This document shows positions 8,260-17,362 of a stretch of 55,714 nt of DNA, one piece after another. A program made the position numbers and the translations under genes. Position 1 is the stretch's first letter; every line of letters starts with the position of its first letter. The notes below the pieces were generated by a model that saw nothing but the letters and a program-made list of their open reading frames with translations, searched no databases and was not told where the DNA came from. The stretch is from JARRQB01 sp965368585. Its GTDB lineage: Bacteria; Pseudomonadota; Gammaproteobacteria; Chromatiales; Chromatiaceae. The stretch is from positions 1 to 55,714 of the forward strand of contig CBDUNM010000017.1 in NCBI GenBank assembly GCA_965368585.1, written 5' to 3'.

Positions 8260-10836
8260 ATGCGGGAAAACAACAACGAAAGCGCCGACGAAAACGATCT
8301 TCAGGAGATGGTGGCGCAAGTCGATACGGGTGCGCGCCATCCCGAGGGCATACCGGGAAAGATCTTATACGGCGTCCCGTTGACCTGGTCGATGTTTCAA
8401 TTGTGGTACGCTTCGCCGCTGCCGTTCCTGTTCGGGTTCGGCGTTTTCAACAACACCGAAGCACGGGCCATTCATCTCGCGTTCGCGCTGTTTCTGGCCT
8501 TCACCGCGTTCCCGGCGCTTGCATCGTCACCGCGACGATATGTACCGATGCAGGACTGGGTGTTTGCGATTCTTGGCTCCCTGAGCGCCGCGTACATTTA
8601 TATCTTCTATACCGACCTTGCCGGCCGGTCGGGTGCGCCGACCGCTTTCGATCTTGCAACGGCCGTGTGCGGAATGGTCTTGTTGCTCGAAGCCACGCGC
8701 CGCGCCCTGGGGCCGCCGCTCATGATCGTGGCCATGGTTTTTCTGACCTATACCTTTGCCGGGCCTTATATGCCGGACGTTATCGCGCACAAGGGACAGA
8801 GCCTGCACAAGGTGATGTCCCATCAGTGGTTGACGACTGAGGGCGTCTTCGGTATCGCACTGGGCGTTTCCACCAGCTTTGTGTTTTTGTTCGTGCTGTT
8901 CGGCGCCATGCTGGACAAAGCAGGCGCGGGCAACTACTTCATTAAGGTCGCGTTTGCGCTGCTGGGGCATATGAAGGGCGGGCCGGCGAAGGCTGCCGTG
9001 GTGGCGTCGGCGGCGACCGGGCTGATTTCCGGCTCGTCCATTGCCAATGTCGCGACGACCGGCACTTTCACCATACCGTTGATGAAGCGCGTCGGTTTCC
9101 CGGGCACCAAAGCGGGCGCCGTCGAGGTGGCTGCATCGACCAACGGTCAGCTGACTCCGCCGGTCATGGGCGCGGCCGCGTTCCTGATGATCGAGTATGT
9201 GGGTATCTCCTATATCGAAGTCATCAAACACGCCTTCCTGCCCGCCATTATTTCGTATATCGCGCTGGTGTATATCGTGCACCTGGAGGCGCTGAAGCTG
9301 GATATGCAGGGCCTGCCCCAACGCACCACCTCGACGCTGGCGCAAAAGCTCATGACCGCGGCTGCCGTCGTCGCCGGTGCCTGCGCCATCGGGCTTGCGG
9401 TCTACTATGGTATCGGCTGGATCAAGAACGTGGCGGGTGATGCGGCAATCTATATCGTCGGCGCGCTGGTCTTCGTCGCGTACGTGGGGTTACTGAAGTT
9501 CGCGACGCGTTATCCGGCGTTGGCTGTTGACGATCCCGAAAGCGCGATTCTGGAAATCCCGGAGACGGGGCCAACCGTCAAGTCGGGCTTGTATTTTCTG
9601 CTGCCGATCGTGGTCCTGATGTGGTGCCTGGTCGTCGAGCGTTTTTCACCCGGGTTGTCCGCGTTTTGGGCAACTGTATTGATGATTTTCATTGTACTCA
9701 CCCAGCGACCGTTGCTGGCGCTGTTCCGCAGCCATCGCGTAAACGGTGCGTGGAAGCAGGGCTGGCTGGAATGCATCGACGGCTTGTCCCACGGGGCGCG
9801 AAATATGATCGGCATCGGCGTCGCGACCGCGGCCGCCGGGATCGTGGTTGGGACGATCACCTTGACCGGTATCGGGCAGGTCATGATCGAATTCGTCGAG
9901 TTCATTTCCGGCGGTAACCTGATGCTGGCGCTCATCTTTACCGCCGCGATCTGTATCGTGCTGGGCATGGGATTGCCGACCACGGCCAACTACATCGTGG
10001 TCTCGAGCCTCATGGCGCCTGTGGTCGTTTCCCTGGCGGCAACCAACGGTCTGATCGTACCTTTGGTCGCGGTGCACATGTTCGTGTTCTATTTCGGCAT
10101 ACTGGCGGACGACACGCCGCCGGTGGGTCTGGCCGCATTCGCGGCCGCGGCGATCGCCAAGAGTGATCCGATCAAGACGGGTATTCAGGGCTTTGCCTAT
10201 GATATCCGAACCGCCATACTGCCCTTTTTGTTCATCTTCAACACCCAGTTGCTGATGATCGGGATCGGCGGCTGGATCGAACTCATCGTCGTTGTCGCGG
10301 GAGCGGTGATCGCCATGTTGTTGTTCGCCGCCGCGACACAGGGGTATTGGCTGGTGCGCAGTCGCTGGTGGGAGTCGATAGCCATACTGCTGGTCGCCTT
10401 CACGCTTTTTCGGCCGGGATTCTGGTGGGACGAGATCTTTTCACCCGTGAACGTTCTCGATGCCGGGCGGATCGTTACGCTCGCCGAACAGGCGCCGAAA
10501 GACGGTGCGTTGCGGATGCGGATAGCGGGTGAAAACCTGGACGGAAAATTTATCGAAAAGACGGTTGAGCTGCCCCTGGGCGAAACCGGAGCCGGCGAGG
10601 CGCGGTTGGAGCAAGCAGGCTTGGCGGTGCGCATCGAAGAGGGTAAGGTGCTGGCCGACAACGTGGTGTTTGGCAGCGATGCCCAGGCGGTCGGTCTGGA
10701 TTTCGACTGGGAGATCGTCAATCTGCAGATCGAAGCCGATCGCCCGCCCAAGCAGTTGATGTTCATCCCCGCCTTTATCCTGCTGGGTTTGATTGCGTGG
10801 CTGCAAAACCGGCGCAAACGACGGCAGCCTGTCTAA
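8260..10836 (+). CDS. TRAP transporter permease, fused 4TM/12TM (DctQM-type) with C-terminal DUF3394-like domain
   Basis: This is the membrane component of the TAXI-type TRAP system, with the small (4 TM) and large (12 TM) subunits in one polypeptide. The ATG at 8260 is chosen because GGGGGAG precedes it; an earlier in-frame ATG at 8209 would add 17 residues that do not look like this family. The 858-residue protein has four N-terminal membrane segments, then the DctM-like core with ATGLISGSSIANVATTG, GQLTPPVMGAAAFLM and LGMGLPTTANYIVVS. The last ~140 residues form a soluble domain plus one final membrane helix, corresponding to the DUF3394 extension known in fused TRAP permeases. A hairpin separates it from the binding-protein gene and a universal stress protein follows. 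Confidence 0.93.
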   Translation: MRENNNESADENDLQEMVAQVDTGARHPEGIPGKILYGVPLTWSMFQLWYASPLPFLFGFGVFNNTEARAIHLAFALFLAFTAFPALASSPRRYVPMQDWVFAILGSLSAAYIYIFYTDLAGRSGAPTAFDLATAVCGMVLLLEATRRALGPPLMIVAMVFLTYTFAGPYMPDVIAHKGQSLHKVMSHQWLTTEGVFGIALGVSTSFVFLFVLFGAMLDKAGAGNYFIKVAFALLGHMKGGPAKAAVVASAATGLISGSSIANVATTGTFTIPLMKRVGFPGTKAGAVEVAASTNGQLTPPVMGAAAFLMIEYVGISYIEVIKHAFLPAIISYIALVYIVHLEALKLDMQGLPQRTTSTLAQKLMTAAAVVAGACAIGLAVYYGIGWIKNVAGDAAIYIVGALVFVAYVGLLKFATRYPALAVDDPESAILEIPETGPTVKSGLYFLLPIVVLMWCLVVERFSPGLSAFWATVLMIFIVLTQRPLLALFRSHRVNGAWKQGWLECIDGLSHGARNMIGIGVATAAAGIVVGTITLTGIGQVMIEFVEFISGGNLMLALIFTAAICIVLGMGLPTTANYIVVSSLMAPVVVSLAATNGLIVPLVAVHMFVFYFGILADDTPPVGLAAFAAAAIAKSDPIKTGIQGFAYDIRTAILPFLFIFNTQLLMIGIGGWIELIVVVAGAVIAMLLFAAATQGYWLVRSRWWESIAILLVAFTLFRPGFWWDEIFSPVNVLDAGRIVTLAEQAPKDGALRMRIAGENLDGKFIEKTVELPLGETGAGEARLEQAGLAVRIEEGKVLADNVVFGSDAQAVGLDFDWEIVNLQIEADRPPKQLMFIPAFILLGLIAWLQNRRKRRQPV

Positions 10837-10921
10837 ATCGGTCGGCGACTTATCGCTTGCTCCGGCCGACGCTCGCAGCCTTGGTGGTCTTGTTAAGGGA
10901 TGCTGAAGAGGAGAAAGGCTC

Positions 10922-11356
10922 ATGTTCAAAAAAATCTTACTGCCGCTCGATCAGCGCAAGACCGAACTCGAAGATCGGGCGCTTGATATCGCGCTCGCCG
11001 AGGCGCGCAACTACGGCGCCGAGATTTACGTACTGAGCGTCATTCCGAGCTTTCAGTCACCGTGGGTCGCGTCGTTTTTTCCAGATGACGCGATCGACAA
11101 GGCGAGCAAGGAGGCCGCGTTGGAACTGCGCCGATATGTGGAAGAAAAACTGCCGCGTGACGTGTCCATTCACCCGCGCGTCGCGGTCGGCAGCCCGTCG
11201 GAAGTGATACTGCAGCAGGCCAGGGATCTGGGCGCGGACTTGATTATCATGCCGTCGCGCGCCCACGGCATCGAACAGGTTTTCCTCGGGTCTTGCGCCT
11301 CGCGCGTCGTGGAGCGTGCCCACTGTACGGTGATGGTGGTCAAGGCCTGCGAGTGA
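10922..11356 (+). CDS. Universal stress protein (UspA family), possibly TRAP-associated
   Basis: This 144-residue cytoplasmic protein is a single-domain universal stress protein. It starts with FKKILLPLDQRKTE and ends with the nucleotide-binding-type segment ADLIIMPSRAHGIEQVFLGSCASRVVERAHCTVMVVK. The loop keeps the final G-S pair, while the usual first glycine of the G-2x-G-9x-G(S/T) motif is changed, so ATP binding is uncertain. A GGAGA ribosome site precedes the ATG. It lies 85 bases after the TRAP permease. In Halomonas elongata the USP TeaD is encoded beside the TRAP transporter TeaABC and modulates it; a similar regulatory role here is inferred from position. Confidence 0.9.
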   Translation: MFKKILLPLDQRKTELEDRALDIALAEARNYGAEIYVLSVIPSFQSPWVASFFPDDAIDKASKEAALELRRYVEEKLPRDVSIHPRVAVGSPSEVILQQARDLGADLIIMPSRAHGIEQVFLGSCASRVVERAHCTVMVVKACE

Positions 11357-11533
11357 GGATCCGTTTGAGCGGCCCGCCGTTCGCCGGTCGTGTTCGTGTT
11401 GTGCGCCTCATTTTTCGCGAAATCTATTAGGCGTGTTCGCGACGATCCGGGTTAGAATCGGCGCTAGAACCTCCGCTGCACGGCTTTGCCGTTGAGGAAA
11501 TTGACGCTTACAAGGTTGGTCGTCTTGAGAACT

Positions 11534-13552
11534 ATGCTCCATCGTTTATTCGTTCTACTCGTTTTGGTCGCGGCCTCGCCCGTCAACGGTTTCACCTTGG
11601 GCGATGTAAAACTTCGCTCGTACCTGATGGAACCTCTGCTGGTCGAGATTGCGATCGTCGAGGCGCAGGGCGACGAACTGAAGGATGTGAAAATTCGTAT
11701 GGCCTCACAGGCGGACTTCGATCGATTTGGCGTCGACCGTGAGTCCATGCATGACAACGTCACCTTCAACATCGTGCAGAAGAACGGCGCCTGGGTGGTC
11801 GAGGTTCGCTCAGCCCGGCCTATCAGGGAGCCGTACTTCGCGTTTCCGGTGGAAGCTGTCTGGCGAGACGGTCAGTATGTGCGGGAGTACACCGTCTTTT
11901 TAGATCCCCGTCCGGTACAGCGCGCCGCGGTGGCGAAAAGCCGGACACCGCAGCCCGGGCGGGCGGAGCAACCCGAACCGGCGCCGGTCGCGCAACCCAC
12001 GCCGCCGGCCAGGGAGTTTTGGCCGGTGAAACGGGGCGATACTTTATGGGGTATCGCCGAAAGCCTGAAACCACCCTCGGCAACGACGCCGCAGATGATG
12101 ATGGCGTTGCTGCGCGCCAACCCTGAAGCCTTTCCAGACAACAACGTCAACAATCTCAAAGCCGGATCGAATCTGCGTATCCCCGACAGCGGTGAGATCC
12201 AGACCCAGACCGCGCGCCAGGCACGCAACGCGTTTGACGAGCAGACCCGGCAATGGCGCGAGGCAGTCTCGCCTCCCGCAGAACAGCCGGCGGCGGAAGC
12301 CGCGCCACCACCGCCGCCTGCGCAGACCGAAACCGTGGTGATGTCGGAGGAGTCTCCCCCGGAAGCGGTTCCCGAATTACCGGCAGAAGCGGAACAACCG
12401 GCCAAAGCGGAACAGCCGGAAGAGGCCGCGGAAGCCGTAGCAGCAGAAGAGGTCAGACAAGATTCTCAACTGCGGATTATCGAAGATCCGCCCAAACCGA
12501 CCGAGGAACCCGAACGCGCGCAGGAGATTGCGGAACTGGAACGGCAGTTGCTGCTGGCGTTGGAACAATCCGAAGCCGACCGCCTCGAACTGCAGACGCT
12601 GGACGAAAGGGTTGAACAGATCCAGGTCGAGATGATGCGTATGCGGCGCCTGATTATTCTCAAGAATGAACAGATCGCGGCGCTGCAGGCGGTTCGGGAC
12701 AACGAACCCCTGCCGCCCAGAATCGATATCGACAAAGTGGCGCCGCGGCCCGACGAGGTCGCGGCTGCGCCTGAAGTCGATAATGATAAACGGCCGATCG
12801 CGGTCCAGGTCGATAAACCCCAAGCCGTCGCCGTGGAGCCGATGGCGGAATTCGATTGGGGCATCTGGCTGGCCATCGGCGCCGGCCTGCTCGGGTTGCT
12901 GCTGTTGCTGACGCTGTATCTGCGGCGTGAACGCGAGGTTTACGTGATGGCCAACCATCCGGGCATGACGCCGCCGGGCGACCGTCCTTACGCAGACCGA
13001 AAGTCCCATTTCGGGGCGCCGGCCAAGGACGCCGTGGCGGTAACGCCGACTGGAAAGTTGTCCGGATACGACAGCGAAGAGCGCGGGCGCGCCCGGCAGC
13101 GACCGGAGGGCTGGCAGCGCGACGAACTCGGCACCGAGGTGTCCAGACCGACGGAGGCGATGGCAGCAGACGATATCGACGGTAGCTCGCACATGACCGA
13201 CGAAGAGTTGGAGACGCTGGTGCGCGACCTCAATGTCGATTTCGATTCGATCGATACCGGTTCCTCTTTGCTTTCCGAATCAATTACGGCCACCGGTTCG
13301 GAGGAATATGCGCCATTGACCCAGCCGAGCGAACCTGGCCGGAACGCTGCGCCGGGCGGCGATGATGCGAACGCACCGCCACCGGCGGAAGGCGAGACCG
13401 ATGTCGCGGCGCTGCGACTCGAGTTGGCGCAAGCGTACCTGGAAATCGGCGAAATCGACGGCGCGCGCGATATTCTTACCCAGGTGGTCGAAGAAGCGAT
13501 GGAAGGTCCGGAGCAGGAGGAAGCGCGTCGCTTGCTGGAGTCGTTGGGTTGA
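11534..13552 (+). CDS. fimV: FimV-like LysM-domain protein
   Basis: FimV-type proteins are inner-membrane proteins that bind peptidoglycan through LysM and scaffold polar structures and type IV pili. The start is taken at the ATG at 11534, which gives a clean signal peptide (LHRLFVLLVLVAASPVNGF); a TTG at 11486 would put 16 extra residues before it. The order is a FimV N-terminal domain (FTLGDVKLRSYLMEPLLVEIAIV), LysM (PVKRGDTLWGIAESL to LKAGSNLRIP), a Pro/Glu-rich linker, a coiled coil, one membrane segment (DWGIWLAIGAGLLGLLLLLTLYL), an acidic cytoplasmic part, and the FimV C-terminal motif AYLEIGEIDGARDILTQVVE. At 672 residues it is shorter than Pseudomonas FimV (about 920). A polar role fits the polar flagellar genes downstream, as an inference. 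Confidence 0.88.
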   Translation: MLHRLFVLLVLVAASPVNGFTLGDVKLRSYLMEPLLVEIAIVEAQGDELKDVKIRMASQADFDRFGVDRESMHDNVTFNIVQKNGAWVVEVRSARPIREPYFAFPVEAVWRDGQYVREYTVFLDPRPVQRAAVAKSRTPQPGRAEQPEPAPVAQPTPPAREFWPVKRGDTLWGIAESLKPPSATTPQMMMALLRANPEAFPDNNVNNLKAGSNLRIPDSGEIQTQTARQARNAFDEQTRQWREAVSPPAEQPAAEAAPPPPPAQTETVVMSEESPPEAVPELPAEAEQPAKAEQPEEAAEAVAAEEVRQDSQLRIIEDPPKPTEEPERAQEIAELERQLLLALEQSEADRLELQTLDERVEQIQVEMMRMRRLIILKNEQIAALQAVRDNEPLPPRIDIDKVAPRPDEVAAAPEVDNDKRPIAVQVDKPQAVAVEPMAEFDWGIWLAIGAGLLGLLLLLTLYLRREREVYVMANHPGMTPPGDRPYADRKSHFGAPAKDAVAVTPTGKLSGYDSEERGRARQRPEGWQRDELGTEVSRPTEAMAADDIDGSSHMTDEELETLVRDLNVDFDSIDTGSSLLSESITATGSEEYAPLTQPSEPGRNAAPGGDDANAPPPAEGETDVAALRLELAQAYLEIGEIDGARDILTQVVEEAMEGPEQEEARRLLESLG

Positions 13553-13585
13553 TGCCAGCCGTGAATCAAGTCCCCGGTTAGTACG

Positions 13586-15232
13586 CTAGCGTCGCTGGTT
13601 CCACCAGCGCTCGACGATATCGCCGACGTCCAGGGTCTCGGGGCCTTCCTGCCAGCTCTTCAGGATGGGCACATCGCTGCTCACGGGTGGTGGCTCCGGG
13701 GGATAAATCTTGAACCGCGTGGGCATGGGCGCGGCCTCTCCCACGATCAGGCCTTCGCCGCGCCTGAGCGTGGTCAATACCTCGGCCAGGTTTTGTTCTC
13801 CCTCGGGAAGCAGGCGCCGGATATAGTCTTGATCGTCCGGGTTGGTGGTACGCAAGCAGATAAAGTTCGAGCATTGCGCCAATACCGTTTCCGACAGTTC
13901 GGTCGGTCTTTGGCTGACCACGCACAAGCCGACGCCGTACTTGCGTCCTTCCTTGGCGATTCGCTCGATCGCCCGGCGCGTCCCCTTGTGTTGGATGTCG
14001 GTTTCCCGTGGAATGTACTGGTGCGCTTCCTCGCACACCAGAAAGATAGGGAACTCGTGCCGTTGCGGGTTCCAGTAGTTGAACTCAAAGGCAAGACGCC
14101 CGATCTGCGCGGATACCGTGGGGCGCACGTCCGCCGGAACGGAACTGAGGTCGATCACGGTGATCTGCCGTTTCGGCTCGCCCAGCCCGATAAAATCCCG
14201 CAGCAGGTCTTCGAGTTGCTCTGACTCGGTTCGTTTTACCGGACGAAACAGGAAATCGTAGCGCGCGTCGTTGAACAGTGCCTGAAAGCGCACCAGAAAC
14301 TCGTCGAACAGGCCCCACAAAGGGCCCTTGGTCTTGCCGAAGTCCAGTTGCTGTTCGTTAGCCTTCTTGCAATGCAGATAGAGCTCTTTGATCGAGAAGA
14401 AAATGGGTGAGTCGACCGACAGGCGTTCGATGCCCAGATCCAGATTGCTCTTGCGTCGCAACGAATACAGGGCTTCGCGCAGATATGCGATCTGCACCGA
14501 CGAATTCGGATCGGATCGATCGACCAGCAGATCGACCAGTTCCGCGTAGGTCAGCAACCAGTAGGGAATCTCGAGGTCGCGAGCGTCGATGTGGCGGGCG
14601 GTGGTTTCGGAAAAGGCACTGTGAAAGCGTCCGCGTCCGTCCGTCCATCTATACTCGCCGTGCAGATCGAGTAAGACGATATGCGCGCGCGGCATGATTT
14701 TTACGGCGCGTTGGATCAGACTGGTGACGGTCCATGATTTGCCCGATCCCGATTGCCCGACGATCGCGATGTGACGGCTGAACAGGTTGTCCGGATCGAG
14801 GTATACCTTCAGGTCCTGTCGACTGCTCAGTCGGCCCAGATCGAAGCCGCCGCTGCGATATCGGTCAAACAGATCCATGGTCTGGCCGGCAGTCGTCAGA
14901 TAGACTTCCGCCCCCGTGACCGGAAAACGATTGACGCCGCGGGTGAAGCGGCCGTTTTTTTCGATCTCGCCCAGCGGCAACAGCGCGAGCTTGCGCACCG
15001 GGCCCGGCTCCTCCCACATCCGAATCACCTGCGTCAAAACGTTGGAATTGCGCTGTCGAATGTGTACCAGCGTGCCGATCTGGCCCACCGTGATCTCTTC
15101 CGCTCCCAGCCTCACAATCGGCTGGAACGCCGCGTTCGTGTCAAGCAACACGGCCGTAAACCGACCACTGCTGACTTCGGTCAAGTGGCCGATCAGGGCG
15201 GCATCCGGCTCGGCTATGGGCTTGGGTTCCAT
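13586..15232 (-). CDS. HerA-like ATPase (HAS-barrel plus DUF87 domain)
   Basis: This is a 548-residue FtsK/HerA-superfamily ATPase. The N-terminal ~110 residues look like a HAS-barrel, which mediates hexamer contacts. Walker A is at residues 159-168 (GQSGSGKSWT), the following strand is HIVLLDLHGEY, and Walker B is FLVCEEAHQY at about residue 395. The C-terminal part has RIAKEGRKYGVGLCVVSQRP, typical of HerA. Archaeal HerA works with the nuclease NurA in DNA-end processing, and bacterial relatives occur in phage defence with SIR2 or DUF4297 partners. Neither NurA nor a defence effector is encoded beside it here. It is convergent with the FimV-like gene and divergent from the SQR-like gene, with about 180 bases between the two starts. 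Confidence 0.88.
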   Translation of the reverse strand: MEPKPIAEPDAALIGHLTEVSSGRFTAVLLDTNAAFQPIVRLGAEEITVGQIGTLVHIRQRNSNVLTQVIRMWEEPGPVRKLALLPLGEIEKNGRFTRGVNRFPVTGAEVYLTTAGQTMDLFDRYRSGGFDLGRLSSRQDLKVYLDPDNLFSRHIAIVGQSGSGKSWTVTSLIQRAVKIMPRAHIVLLDLHGEYRWTDGRGRFHSAFSETTARHIDARDLEIPYWLLTYAELVDLLVDRSDPNSSVQIAYLREALYSLRRKSNLDLGIERLSVDSPIFFSIKELYLHCKKANEQQLDFGKTKGPLWGLFDEFLVRFQALFNDARYDFLFRPVKRTESEQLEDLLRDFIGLGEPKRQITVIDLSSVPADVRPTVSAQIGRLAFEFNYWNPQRHEFPIFLVCEEAHQYIPRETDIQHKGTRRAIERIAKEGRKYGVGLCVVSQRPTELSETVLAQCSNFICLRTTNPDDQDYIRRLLPEGEQNLAEVLTTLRRGEGLIVGEAAPMPTRFKIYPPEPPPVSSDVPILKSWQEGPETLDVGDIVERWWNQRR

Positions 15233-15416
15233 GGTGCTCGGGGCAGCTGGTTCGAGGACGATAGCCGGGGATCATAACCGGTCGACTTAAGCTTCCCAAG
15301 TAAGAATTGACAAACCCTGCAACAATCCTTGGATCGAAATCCCGTCAGCTGGGTAGAATGTGCGGTTGAAAAACCCGTCGAACTTCCACAATTCGACCAC
15401 TGTCGAGGAGATCCAG

Positions 15417-16547
15417 ATGTCTCGAGTCACCGTGATAGGCGCCGGATTCGGTGCGTTGACCGCTATTCGCAAATTACGCGCTGCGGATGCGCATCTGCAG
15501 CTGGATGTCATCGCGCCGAAGCCTGAATTCGTCTTTTACCCGGGGACGATCTGGGTGCCGACCGGATTGCGCCGTCCTGAAGACCTGGTAATTCCGCTGC
15601 AGCCTTTCTTCAAGCGCATGAACGTCACTTATCACCAGGCGGCGGTGACCGGCTTGCAGGCGGGCGGGCGCCGGGTAGTCACCGAGCGGGGCGAGGTCGA
15701 CAACGACGGGCTGATCATCGCCTCGGGGGGGCGATTCATCAGAAAATTGCCCGGTATAGAACATGCGATCACGCCGTGCGAGGGTGTTCCGGCCGTCACG
15801 GCAATCCGCGACCGCTTGGCCGCGATGCAGAGCGGCACGCTGGCATTCGGTTTCGCGGGTAATCCCAAAGAGCCGTCAGCCATGCGCGGCGGGCCGATAT
15901 TCGAGTTCCTGTTCGGCATTGAGCGCCATTTGCGGACCCTGGGGAAACGCGACCAATTCAAGTTGATATTTTTTACGCCGGCCGCCAAGCCGGGACAGCG
16001 CATGGGACCCAAGGCCGTGGAAGGACTGCTGCGGGAAATAAACAAACGCGGAATCGACACGCACCTGGGCCACAAGATAAAGGGGTTCGAAGCCGACCGG
16101 GTCCTCACCGAAGGCGGCGGGTTTCACGCCGATATGATCGTGTTCATGCCGGGCATGACCGGTAATCAATGGTTTGACAATACCGATCTGCCGCGCTCCG
16201 CAGGCGGTTTGTTGCAAGCCGACCGCTTCTGCCGCGTGGAGGGCGTGGACAAGGTCTATGTCGCGGGTGACTCCGGCAGCTTTCCCGGTCCCGAATGGCT
16301 GCCCAAACAGGCGCACATGGCCGACCTGCAGGCAGCAGCCGCGGTGGCCAACCTGATCGACGAATTCGCCGCGAAGGCGCCGTCTCACACCTTCAGAGCG
16401 GAACTGATCTGTATCGTCGACAGCCGTAACACCGGTATGCTGGTGGCGCGTACCGAGAAACGAAATATCGTATTGCCGGCCTCGCCGGTTTTTCATTGGG
16501 CCAAACGCGCCTTCGAGGTTTGGTATCTGCGGCAATATCGACGTTAG
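15417..16547 (+). CDS. FAD-dependent oxidoreductase related to sulfide:quinone oxidoreductase
   Basis: This 376-residue flavoprotein belongs to the SQR/flavocytochrome c sulfide dehydrogenase group, which oxidises sulfide at the membrane surface. Visible features are the N-terminal FAD-binding VTVIGAGFGALTAIRKL, the segment LIIASGGRFIRKLPG, and the second dinucleotide-binding end VYVAGDSGSFPG. The ATG at 15417 has GAGGAG before it; an in-frame ATG 57 bases upstream has none. SQRs usually have three redox cysteines near residues 124, 156 and 347. Here cysteines are at 121, 272 and 332, and the expected middle one falls in SAMRGGP without cysteine. Sulfide oxidation is therefore possible but not proven. 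The C-terminal FEVWYLRQYRR could be an amphipathic membrane anchor. A sulfite-exporter-type gene converges on it. Confidence 0.85.
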   Translation: MSRVTVIGAGFGALTAIRKLRAADAHLQLDVIAPKPEFVFYPGTIWVPTGLRRPEDLVIPLQPFFKRMNVTYHQAAVTGLQAGGRRVVTERGEVDNDGLIIASGGRFIRKLPGIEHAITPCEGVPAVTAIRDRLAAMQSGTLAFGFAGNPKEPSAMRGGPIFEFLFGIERHLRTLGKRDQFKLIFFTPAAKPGQRMGPKAVEGLLREINKRGIDTHLGHKIKGFEADRVLTEGGGFHADMIVFMPGMTGNQWFDNTDLPRSAGGLLQADRFCRVEGVDKVYVAGDSGSFPGPEWLPKQAHMADLQAAAAVANLIDEFAAKAPSHTFRAELICIVDSRNTGMLVARTEKRNIVLPASPVFHWAKRAFEVWYLRQYRR

Positions 16548-16555
16548 CAGCAGGA

Positions 16556-17317
16556 TTAGCGCCAGTGTCGCAGCAGCAGGCTGATCGAGATGACCATCGA
16601 GACCGAGACGAGCAGTGGACGGACCAGCGACGAACCGAACCGGGTGACCAGCCGTGCGCCAATCCACGCGCCGGCGATTTGCGCTACACCCATCGCGATA
16701 CCCACCGGCCACAGCACTTTTCCCGCTGCCGCAAACACCAGGAGCGAGGCAAAATTGCTGGTGAAGTTGAGCACCTTGGTGCCCGCCGTTGCGCGGATGA
16801 GGTTGTGCCCGAGTAACAGCACGAACGCGGCGGCAAAAAACGTCCCCGTGCCGGGGCCGAAAAAACCGTCGTAGAAACCCACGCCGGTGCCGATCAGTAC
16901 GGCGAAGGTGGAATCGCGCACGCGACGTGCGCCGTCGACCGTACCGACGCCGGGAGCGAGCCAGAAATAGAGCGCAAAACCGATCAGCAACAAGGGGACC
17001 AGCGGCTCGAGCAACTGGGCGTCAAGCCGCTGTACGGCTGCCGCGCCGCACGCGGCGCCGACAAAGGTACAAAGAATCGCGAACACCATGCGGCGTAAGT
17101 CAACGACTTCCCGGCGTACGAAATGAACCGATGCGGTGAATGATCCAAACACGCCTTGTGCCTTGTTGGTTGCCAAGGCATCGACAGGGGGCAAACCGGC
17201 CCACAGCAGGGCGGGTAGGGTCAGGAGGCCGCCGCCACCGGCGATCGCGTCGACCAGACCGGCGCAGGCGCCTACCGCGCACAGGCCGACGAGCAGCTCA
17301 ACTGTGATAGTGTCCAT
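16556..17317 (-). CDS. TauE/SafE-family sulfite exporter / permease
   Basis: This is a 253-residue integral membrane protein of the TauE/SafE (DUF81) family, members of which export sulfite, sulfoacetate or similar anions. The N-terminus has the family pattern GLVDAIAGGGGLLTLPALLWAGLPP with TNKAQGVFGS, and the C-terminal half repeats it with GFYDGFFGPGTGTFFAAAFV and GTKVLNFTSNFASL. Eight membrane segments are expected. Two start codons lie six bases apart: the ATG at 17317 sits at a normal distance from GGCGG, the one at 17323 almost touches it, so the inner one is chosen. It is convergent with the SQR-like gene, 8 bases apart, which supports a sulfur role by context only. Confidence 0.9.
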   Translation of the reverse strand: MDTITVELLVGLCAVGACAGLVDAIAGGGGLLTLPALLWAGLPPVDALATNKAQGVFGSFTASVHFVRREVVDLRRMVFAILCTFVGAACGAAAVQRLDAQLLEPLVPLLLIGFALYFWLAPGVGTVDGARRVRDSTFAVLIGTGVGFYDGFFGPGTGTFFAAAFVLLLGHNLIRATAGTKVLNFTSNFASLLVFAAAGKVLWPVGIAMGVAQIAGAWIGARLVTRFGSSLVRPLLVSVSMVISISLLLRHWR

Positions 17318-17362
17318 GAACATCCGCCGTGTGAATTGCAGCCGGCATTGTAGAGGAACTCC

